Source: Acanthosepion esculentum
Lineage: Eukaryota > Mollusca > Cephalopoda > Sepiida > Sepiidae
Direction of reading: 5' to 3'
Length of the DNA: 64,000 bases
NCBI GenBank assembly: GCA_964036315.1
Contig: OZ038510.1
Span: 79,044,256-79,108,255, forward strand
The translations under genes were made by a program, and so were the position numbers. Below are positions 34,501 through 45,100 of the stretch, in pieces. Numbering within the stretch: position 1 is the stretch's first letter; the number at the start of each line of letters is the position of its first letter. The notes below the pieces were generated by a model. It ran no database searches. It saw only the letters and a list, made by a program, of their open reading frames with translations, and had not been told where the DNA came from.

Positions 34501-35795
34501 TTTGTCTATAAATCCGGAACTAAATTGACAAGAAACAAAAGTGGGAAAAAACAATCCAAATCATAGTGAGTGTGTACTTTTTATTTTATTTACTAGTCAT
34601 CTGACACCATTTAAAATATTTTTATTTTCTAGTCAAGTCTCCTTCTTCTTCTTCTTCTTCTTTTTATTTTATAAAAGGCAGTAGCGAAGCCAGTAATACA
34701 CAAGGCCATGGGGTTACCTGAGCGTGTAGGGGTTGAATGTGGATATGTTCAATCCCTACGTATTTTAATTCACAACAAATGCAACAAAAATGCGTAAGCA
34801 ACAAGAGAAATAACAATGTATTGGTTCAACAATTAATAAACATTTAACACAAAAAGGTACAAAAATATTTGTTATTCAAGAGTTTAAATTGTTCTAAATT
34901 TGTGTTCTTTTTGGTTTGTGGTGTTATTAAAGTTTTGGTTTGAAAGATTTGAAGTTGTTGAACTGTGTGGATGGAAATAAGAAAGTGTGCTTAAGTATTA
35001 TTGTAATAATTGTGAGAAAATTAAACAGTTCTGTTTTTGTATTTAAATTTAGAAAAGTATTGTTCACGACTTATTGTGATTTCTACAAAGTTGTCGCTAT
35101 TTGACTGGTTTTTTTTTAACTTGTGATGTTTTTAATGAAATAGTTTGAGTGCGTGTTCTTTTGCAAACTGGGTTTATGTTACTTTCAGTAATTAATGTTA
35201 AAATTGTTAAGCCTGAAATTGGGTGACAGGTGTTTTTAACGTTGTAAATACAGTTTTTGAATTTTAGTATTTTTTTAATTATTTTTCATTCCTTACCAGC
35301 AAGTTTGAAATTTAGGTTGAAAATCTTGTTTTTTTAGGTCAGCGCTCGCGTAATAAAGCATTAGCTTTTTTAGCGCTTTTTTCCGTTGAAAAACATATTA
35401 ATTTGAAAATTCTTGCGAAAATCAATTAATTGTCGGATTTTATTGAAATTTTAAGAACTTATTCAAAAATAAATTAAATTATTTTATAAATGTTTATTTT
35501 TTAGAAAGTCATGGTAAAAATATTTTTTTTTTTAGATCTACTTTTACTTAATTTTTTGAAAACTTGAAAACTCGAAGCCTTACAAGAATAATTTACATTG
35601 ATATTAATTAATGAAGTAAATATGAAAATAATTTATTATATTCAAAAATTTATAAAAATGATTGAACAGGAAAATTAAAAAAAAAAATGCACAGAATAAC
35701 GACTACTAATTTTAATTTTTGAAAATTGCATTTTCTGGGGATTTTTTTAATTTGCGCTTGCCACATAAATTCCACTAAAATTCGTTGTGGAGAGC
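31513..35795. repeat. AT-rich dispersed repeats, no gene
   Basis: Contains at least two copies of the AT-rich family (32.1-32.47 and 35.3-35.53 kb, same blocks as 23.54-23.87 kb) and the element at 33.95-34.72 kb, which is the inverted partner of 11.35-12.2 kb. CTT repeats occur at 34,640. A 77-codon plus frame at 31824-32057 is low complexity. No RNA gene or protein is supported over this 4.3 kb. Confidence 0.6.
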
Positions 35796-35811
35796 ATCTC
35801 TTCCTCTAAAC

Positions 35812-36722
35812 CAGAGGTTCTCAACCAGGGGTAAATTTACCCCTAGGAGGTAAAAAATTATATAGTCGGGGGTAAATAATTGAAGTACCTGATAATTTAA
35901 AAAATAATTCAATTAAATTTAATTTTGTAAAATGAGATAGAGAGAGAATGCAAAGAAAGTGTGTGTGTGTGTGGGGGGGATGATTGTCTGTAAATCTTGT
36001 TCAGTCCTGTTTGGGAATGCTCACTCAATAAAAAGGTTCTTTCTGACCTTCTTGTTATTCTGTCACTTTATGACATTGATGTACAAATGAATGATGGATT
36101 ACTCATTTTTTTATCAGAATACTGAATTTTTACTAATTTTTAGTATTTGTCAGTATTTTTTATTTCTGTTTTGGTATTTTTACTAATGACTAATTTGCAC
36201 AATTTTTAGTCACAAATTAGTCAGTACTAAACTAATCATAATCATTCATTAAAAAAAAAATTGTTTTAGTATTTTCCAAAATTTTTTAAATTGCCAAAAA
36301 CAAAAATACTAAAAAAAAATTTTTTTTGGAATGAATGATTATGATTAGTATTAATTTGTAGATCTACTAAATACAGCGGATAAAATGAATAATTTTTTTA
36401 TTAATGACTACAAACGTTAATAAAAATACTGAATTTTATACAGAGTTCTAACTAACTTATGCTAAAAAAAAAATTAGTAGATTTAGTACTAAATAAGAAA
36501 TCAGTATTTTGAGTGTCGCTTAGTATATTTTTAGTCACAGTATTTTGACTAAAAAAAAACCTTAGTATTTTGAATGAAAAAATCATTCATTCATTTAGTC
36601 ACGAAATTGTACATCAATGCCTTATGATGGCTATGAATTTTTTGTATGGGAGTAGGGGGTAAATGGAGAAATACATAAAAGCCGAGGGGGGTCAAAGATG
36701 GTGGAAAGGTTGAGAATGGCTG
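35812..36722. mobile_element. hAT-type non-autonomous DNA element
   Basis: Flanked by an exact 8-bp target duplication CTCTAAAC (35804-35811 and 36723-36730), the length typical of hAT transposons. Terminal inverted repeats are imperfect: left CAGAGGTTCTCAACC, right (reverse complement) CAGCCATTCTCAACC. It has no transposase. A second palindromic element sits inside. Confidence 0.85.
36069..36622. mobile_element. Palindromic AT-rich element nested in the hAT copy
   Basis: Left end GACATTGATGTACAA, right end (reverse complement) GGCATTGATGTACAA. TTAT(GA) repeats at the flanks suggest a short target duplication. Internally, AATGAATGATTATGATTAGT-like blocks occur in both orientations and give the unit extensive self-complementarity. 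Confidence 0.6.
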
Positions 36723-37158
36723 CTCTAAACCAAACATTCTTTTAATTTTTCTTTTTTTTTATAGTCAAGACCACAAACACTCAATATTTTAAGAATATAT
36801 CTCCCTGTTCTTTCGATGGACAAAGTTTTCCTTCTGTTGAATTACACTACAGAATGTCCGTAATTTTACCGCAAATATTGCATTGTTGTTGGTTTTGTTA
36901 TTTTGAGAATTTCATAATATTTTTTATAAATTTTTGAATAAAAAGATTGCTTTTCAAATTTGTTTCTTTAAAGATAAATAATAAGTCTTGAAAAGTTTTT
37001 GTAGATTTGCATTTCATTGCACCTTGTAAATTAACATTGCCGTGGGAGTAAGAAAAAAATAGTGTAATAGCGGTGTCAAGGGAATAACTATTCTTTTGAC
37101 ACACCATTTATTTTTTCTGGGTATAAAGGCTAACCCTATCCCATACATTTTTCTTTTC

Positions 37159-37195
37159 AGTGAATATGGCAGTTGGAATGGTCACAGCAGTTTTG
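37159..37195 (+). other. Exon 1: acceptor, start codon and half of the signal peptide
   Basis: TTTTTCTTTTCAG ends at 37160, only five bases before the ATG at 37166. The coding part is 30 nt (MAVGMVTAVL) and ends in phase 0 at a GTAAGTTTG donor. An acceptor so close to the start means there is an unseen 5' untranslated exon upstream or a trans-spliced leader. Confidence 0.7.
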
Positions 37196-39109
37196 GTAAG
37201 TTTGTTTCCTATTTGGGTGTTGGGGGGGGGGTTGTATCTTGATAGAAAAACTTATGCAGAACAGATTATAAGGAATGAATCAATTTTTCTTACATTCTCT
37301 TCAGCTATTAAAATCATATGATTTTTTTTTTAAATGTACTTTAAACCAGGGTTTCCTAACTTTGATGATATAAAAAACAAAACATTCAAATGAGATTTAA
37401 AAAAACCTGTATAAAATTCAAAACCAAAAATAAACTGGAGGCTAAATGGGAATAAATGGATCACATTCCTGGATAAGATATTAACATTCAAATAGTTCTT
37501 CATAAAACTAAATTATATATAGACTTTTCAATTTTACTTTCATTTCTTCTTTAATACGGTAGCAGCAGCAGCCACATAAATCAGCATTATTTGTTACTTC
37601 CCTTTGTTATTTTTTATTACAGCATAATGTCAGTTTATGAACCAGTAACAAACTTTTACCAAACAACTTTGTTATGCTTTTGAATATTTACTTTACAAGT
37701 GTACAATGACAAAAAGGTTGGGAACTCTTGCTTTGAACCTACAACTCAAGCTCAATTCTAGTCCAACAAGATTAAGTTATACGTAATTCCTGAAAAAATA
37801 TTCGAAGGAAATATGCAAATAATGTGTATAAAAAACAAAAAACAAAAAATAAACAGGCTAAATGGGAATAAATGGGTCACATTCCTGTATAAGATATAAA
37901 TATCTCCGCAAACAAGGAACATTTTGGTATTTTCTATCGTTTGGAGAAGGGTCATTGACATTCAAATATTTCTTCAGACGAAATAACATTTTCTTTTTGG
38001 ATATGAATCAGATAAAGGAAGACCCAGAGCATCGAAAATGTATTTGTTGAGTTTTTATTTGTTGCTCGTAGTGTATATTCTTTTTAATTTTATAATTATG
38101 ATCAAAAATCATTTAATTTTTTTGTCAACACTAAACCTAATCATAAAACTAAATTATATAAAGATTTTTCAATTTTACTTTTATTTGTTCTTTAATATGG
38201 TAGCCGCAGCAGCCACATAAATCTACATTATTTGTTACTTCCCTTTGTTATTTTTTTTACTGCACCATAAATTTAACATGAGCAAGCTTCTTCTTCATGT
38301 GCCATATCCCTTCAGGACGTTGGTGATCATGGTTCTCCACAATTTCCTGTCCTTTGCATCTTTTAATAAATTTTCTCTTTTTGCTATTTCTCCCAAACCT
38401 TGTTCTGCCATCTGTTTAGTCAAGCTCACTCAGTATGTTTTCCTTTGTCCTTCTTGCCTATGTCCTGTGAGTATCAAATTTTCCAAGCCCTCTTTCCTCA
38501 TTATATGTCTTAGATATTTCAGCTATCTCTCCGTGATGTTAAGTAAAAGTTTTCTTTTTGTTGTTACTCATATGATCTGTCCATAGTATCCTCAGTGTCC
38601 TTCTGTAGAACCACATTTCTTTTGCTTCCAGTCTCTTCTTCATCTTTGTGGAGATTGCCTGGCATTCATTGCCATATAGGAGGACAAATATCATAACAGT
38701 TCAGTAGTCTTTTCTTTGTTTCTAACAAAGTTTTTCTGTTTCTTAATACTCTACTTAGCTTTTAGAAAGCTTCTTTGGCCATCCCAATGCTCCTTCAAAT
38801 TTCAGTGTTCCACTTTCCGTCCTCATTCAGAACACTTCCCAGATATTGAATTTTTTTTTTACTTTTTCATTTTGGTATCTCTGATTCGTAATTGGTATTT
38901 TCGGCTCATCATTTTGCTAACATGTATTCTGGTTTATTGTAATTGACGTGGAATACTTCTTGTTTTCCTTCACTGCCTTCTGTAGGAACTTTTGTAGTTT
39001 TCTTTCTCTTTCTGCTATTGACATTGTGACATCTACATATTTTATTTTGTTAAGATTGTGGTAGCCAATAATGAATCCTTGTTGGACTTGTAATTCTCTT
39101 AGAATCCCC

Positions 39110-39156
<47 letters not shown>

Positions 39157-42100
39157 GAGCCATGATTTCTTTCTCTCTCTGCTATTGACATTGTGGCATC
39201 TACATATTTTATATCGTTAAGATTGTGGCAGCCAATAATGAATCCTTGTAGGACTTCTAATTCTCTTAGAATCCCCTAGAGAGAGAGAGAGTGGAGAGCC
39301 ATGATTTCTTTCTCTCTCTGCTATTGACATTGTGACATCTACATATTTTATATCGTTAAGATTGTGGCAGCCAATAATGAATCCTTGGAGGATTTCTAAT
39401 TCTCTTAGAATCCCCTAGAGAGAGAGAGAGAGAGAGAGTGGAGAGAGTGGAGAGCCACGATTTCCAGTATCCTGACGGGATGCAGTACATAAAAACAGTA
39501 AACAATTTGTTTATTGGTTGGGTTAAAAATTGAATTATTGAAAGAGAAAACTTTTTTTTATCATGGATTTCTTTCTTTTCAGCTGATTTACTTCCTTTTT
39601 GGTAAGTTTCAAATACCTTTTCCTTAATTTTTTAGATATTGCTTAAGCTTAAGATGGAGAATGGGAGTTGAATGTTTTTAACTCTAAACCTATGAATAGT
39701 TGTTTATACATAGATTTATACCAAATTGAATAAATGACCAAAACTCATATTATCATGTAACTTAAGTCTTTGAATAAATTACAATATTAAACCAATATCA
39801 TTTGGAAATTAATAATATGAGATAGCGGTATATATTTGGCTATATCAAGAACAGCATTGGGAAAATTGTATGACAAACTGGAAAAAGTTTATGTGTGACA
39901 CATTTCCTCGTTCAGAATTTCATCAGACAAAATTTGTCATGTTGGTAGGACTACACTTGCGCACAACAAATGGGTCCTGGCAACTTTGGAAGTTTTTTTT
40001 TATTATCTAGCAGATTTATTTAGAGTCTTTTTCTTCTTCTTTCCATCACTTTTGTAAGTCGGTATTCCAGGCTGATAATTCACTATGACTTAAATGTCTC
40101 GAGCAGTGGTTTCCAACCACTGTGCCGCGGCACATTAGTGTGCCGCGGAATGATTACTGGTGTGCCGCAAAGAGATAATACCTAGAAGCCATTTAATTTC
40201 ATTTTGTTTAATAAAGACATCCAATTTCTTAATCATGATGACACCGCTCGATTCAAAATGGCCGAATTTCTGGAATCTAAACGTTTCGCGCATACTAATT
40301 GATAAGTGTTATTATGGTTTATATTCGTCATGGGACGATTAATCGGAATATCAGGAGTTTTTCAAAGTATCGGGAATCGGCATCGGAGCTGAATAATTCA
40401 GACCCGATTTCGATACAAAAAACGATTCCTGAATACACAGGTTGTAAGACAAAAACTTGTAACACAGAACTATACTATGTGAGGTTTTACTTAATACTCC
40501 CAAACATTTATTTTACCTTTTCCTAACCATTTTTAATCATTTCAATTAGGAATCGGAATCGTTAAAAATTTAGGTATTGTTTTATCACCAGTTTATATCG
40601 TCTATATATCGCGTTCACAATATTTACAGATTCTTTGTACATATTTTTATTAAATATTTAGGCGTTGTAAATGAAAGTTTTAGTAAGACAAACAAATTAA
40701 ATATAATAAATTCTTCTTAGACAATATTCTTTATCTTTTATTATTTTATTGCAAAAAGGCTTTATAAGTGGAAAATATTTATTTTTTGTGATATGTATGC
40801 CGCAAAAATTTAAAGAACTCAATCGTGTGCCGCCATGTAAAAAAGGTTGGGAACCACTGGTCTAGAGAGTGCCTTAATCTCAAGGTCATCTACAGTAAAT
40901 TTGTGCCTTGGCTCTTAGAATATTTCACCATTTCTGGCAGATCTTTTAATATCACAGTGTGGAATACCAATTTACAAAAGTGATGGAAAGAAAAAGACTA
41001 AATAAATTTGACTAGATAATAAAAATACAAAATTCTCAAATTCCCAGCACCCCTCTGCCATGTGCATGTGTCATCCTACCAATGTAATAAATTTAGTCTG
41101 ATGAAGTCTGGATGGACGAAACACATCATAAGTAAACTTTTTCCACTTTGTCATATAATTTCCTAAAATAAATAATATAAAACATTAGAGATTACTTTCC
41201 ATGATTCTTGATTTTAGTAGGTATCCCAAACTAAAATTCATTTTAATATATCTATAAACTGTTTATATAGATATAAAGAGCTTCAGAAAACATAAAAATG
41301 GCACTAAATTTATTTTTGTATCTCAATTCACAACCGAGATAGGACCATTGAAAATCTTTTTCTCATGTGCTATTAGGACAGAAGCCAATTCGAACAGTGT
41401 AAAGCAAAAGATGCAAACTTCAAACAAGTGACAGATGATGATAAATGCAAGGCCATATAGGTAGTCTTAAAGTAAAAGAAACGTAATACGAGTGGAATCG
41501 GTAATTATTAAATCAGACCAACCCAAACATTGGGGAAAATTGTTTTTTGTTTTCTCAAAAATGATTAGTTAGGTTCACCTATTGCCCCATTCACACTCCT
41601 CCTGGGTCCACTGAACAAAAGTGTAAGTTTATCCCTTGTTTCCTGGTTAGGATTACATTTCCAATTCCCTTTAAATTCCTTTCCTTCACTCTCCGTTCTT
41701 TGGGGATTTGGCCATAGAAAGAAACAACGGAAGACAGAAGTGTTTCCCGTCGCCTGCTAATGCCCCATATGGACTATTCCATTTTGATTGCTTAAAATGC
41801 TACTTGGTTTCAGTGAGAAAAGGAAAGAAAGAAGGGAAGATAGAAGTGTTTCACGTCGCCTGCTAATGCCCCATACAGACTATTCCATTTTGATTGCTTA
41901 AAATGCTACTTGGTTTCAGTGAGAAAAGGAAAGAAAGAAGGGAAGATAGAAGTGTTTAACATCTCCTATTAATAACTAATAAATGATGGACTATTATAAG
42001 ACTTTTAAAAAATAAACTGGAAAACAAGAGAAATGCTGTTTTTTAGTTGGACTGTTTCTTTATGAGTTGGGTGCTGAGAAGTCCTTGGCCCTGCCTGTTT

Positions 42101-45100
42101 AACAAACTGGCAAAATGAACAAATATGAGAATGTATTTTGAAATCCCTACTTGGTCAGACTGAGAACTTTTCAGCACTTCTTTGTAATTATTGTATAATG
42201 ATTACCATACACATAAAATTGAATTGCATTTAATATTCCCTATACTTTTCTTTGCCAGTTTCAACAACAGCAGCTTCACTTGATGTTGGTATTCAAAATG
42301 CAATATGTAAGTAATATATTTTCTTAATAGCTATGATTATAATGTCAAAGGACAATAAAAGAACAGGTTTCAGGAAGGCAAGTTAGTGGTCAGTGTTGCA
42401 TTTAGTTTTGTGCAGACTGTAGGTGACAATGAAGCAAGAACTGAAAGAGAGTTTCACAGTCAAGAAGTGCGAGAGAAAAGGAAGAAGAGATAACTTACCG
42501 AGTTTAATAGTGAAAGTTGAAAACATGATGAAACTGTTGTATATTCTGTCCTTCCTCAGGTGATTGGAATTTCAAATGGAACCCAAGGACACATGGCCCA
42601 GTGGATAAAAGCATTGGTTGAATCCAGTGACTCAACCCAAAGCATTGTGAGTTCAATACCTAGCTACAGCTGAGTGGAACAAAAACTTGGAGAATTAGGA
42701 TAAAGGGAGATAACTGTTAGTGAGACATCTGGAAGAGGCATGGCACGTGGAAACAGAACAATCTACCCTGGTGGACAAAATAAAGGTTTCAGTTCAAAAA
42801 TCAAATTACCTGAAGAAGGCCGGAGCATTCAATGGTTGTTACGTTGTGAATATGGCAACAAAGATAAGGACAACAGTCCAAACCATGTAAATAATGTAAA
42901 TAATTACAGTACCTCATCTCAGAAATATAGACAGATAAAGTTGGAACTATATATAAGAACAATTTGGAAACTCAAGAGACTCTTGCCACTAAGAGATGTC
43001 CATAAACACAGAAACCAAGGCCACGTATGTGGACACTGGAGTCTTTTCGAAAGAGAAGAAGATAAATGAACAAAATTCATATTATTATAGAATTTAATAA
43101 ATTTTATAAATTCAGGGCTGGATTATAGACTTTTGGGGCCTCTAGGCTAATGTAATAATCTGCTCCCTTTCCTCAGATAGAACCACTAACTCAGCCATCA
43201 TCATCACGTCAAGAATTCTTCTCATATTCTCCTCACTCGTTTCTTCCAAACATCTCTGTCAGACATCGCTGCCAGCAGGTCCTCCAGATGGCATCCAGAG
43301 TCATTTACAAGTTGGTCAATACAGGTGTCTTCCAACCAATCTTTTTCTACGCAATTTGTTCTATAGAAGGGTGTCATTCACATGTTCCAACTTTCTTCTT
43401 CACGAGTGACCTGCTTGTTGAAGCCTTCTCTCCCTTATCAAAACTGAGATAGGAGGATGAGGTCCATACAGGCATTTCTTTGTTGGGTATTTCTTCCAGT
43501 TGATGTCTAATGCATCCTTGTGTATGTTCCGTCAAGTGATACTTCTTGGTGTTTTATCAGGATGCATGTTGTTGGCCCGCAGAGCAAGAGAGATTCTAAC
43601 GTGGATTTTAAAAAGTCCCTCTTAACTCGGCCATACCTATCTTGGATATATTTTAGTCTATATTTTACTCAGGATTTCCTTTAGCAACATTTAGATAGCT
43701 TGAAAGAAAATTATTGCAAATTCTTTCATTAGACTAAATAAATTTGGTTAGATAATAAAAATACAAAATTCTCAAAATCCCAGCACCCCTCTGCCATGTG
43801 CATGTGTCATCCTACCAATGTAACAAATTTAGTCTGATGAAGTCTGGACGAAACACATCATAAGTAAACTTTTTCCACTTTGTCATATAATTTCCTAAAA
43901 TAAATAATATAAAACATTAGAGATTACTTTCCATGATTCTTGATTTTAGTAGGTATCCCAAACTAAAATTCATTTTAATATATCTATAAACTGTTTATAT
44001 AGATATAAAGAGCTTCAGACAAAATAAAAATGGCACTAAATTTATTTTTGTATCTCAATTCACAACCGAGATAGGACCATTGAAAATCTTTTTCTCATGT
44101 GCTATTAGGACAGAAGCCAATTCGAACAGTGTAATGCAAAATATGCAAACTTCAAACAAGTGACAGATGATGATAAATGCAAGGCCATATAGGTAGTCTT
44201 AAAGTAAAAGAAACGTAATACGAGTGGAATCGGTAATTATTAAATCAGACCAACCCAAACATTGGGGAAAATTGTTTTTTGTTTTCTCAAAAATGATTAG
44301 TTAGGTTCACCTATTGCTCCGTTCACACTCCTCCTGGGTCCACTGAACAAAAGTGTAAATTTATCCCTTGTTTCCTGGTTAGGATTACATTTCCAATTCC
44401 CTCTAAATTCCTTTCATTCACTCTCCGTTCTTTGGGGATTTGGCCATAGAAAGAAACAACGGAAGACAGAAGTGTTTCACGTCGCCTGCTAATGCCCCAT
44501 ATGGACTATTCCATTTTGATTGCTTAAAATGCTACTTGGTTTCAGTGAGAAAAGGAAAGAAAGAAGGGAAGATAGAAGTGTTTAACATCTCCTATTAATA
44601 CCTCATAAATGATGGACTATTATAAGACTTTTAAAAAATAAACTGGAAAACAAGAGAAATGCTGTTTTTTAGTTGGACTGTTTCTTTATGAGTTGGGTGC
44701 TGAGAAGTCCTTGGCCCTGCCTGTTTAACAAACTGTGGCAAAATTAACAAATATGAGAATGTATTTTGAAATCCCTACTTGGTCAGACTGAGAACTTTTC
44801 AGCACTTCTTTGTAATTATTGTATAATGATTACCATACACATAAAATTGAATTGCATTTAATATTCCCTATACTTTTCTTTGCCAGTTTCAACAACAGCC
44901 GCTTCAGTTGATGTTGGTATTCAAAATGCAATATGTAAGTAATATATTTTCTTAATAGCTATGATTATAATGTCAAAGGACAATAAAAGAACAGGTTTCA
45001 GAAAGGCAGGTTATTGGTCGGTGTTGCATTTAGTTTTGTGCAGACTGTAGGTGACAATGAAGCAAGAACTGAAAGAGAGTTTCACAGTCAAGAAGTGCGA

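Larger units (their letters stand above)
41000..43735. repeat. Segmental tandem duplication, unit A
   Basis: Extends from about AGATAATAAAAATACAAAATT to the same sequence at 43746. Unit B (43736-46130) follows directly. Unit A holds exon 3a, a hammerhead-like motif, a SINE composite and a LINE fragment. It has an extra 113-bp internal repeat (41740-41960) and about 200 bp near 43315-43513 that are absent from unit B. Confidence 0.92.

Noticed and set aside
38245..38586. 113-codon plus-strand frame
   Set aside because: Antisense shadow of the RTE-like LINE tail on the minus strand.
42740..43069. 109-codon frame as a gene
   Set aside because: It is the SINE composite body; the paralogous copy at 45.4 kb and the array at 14 kb do not preserve the frame.
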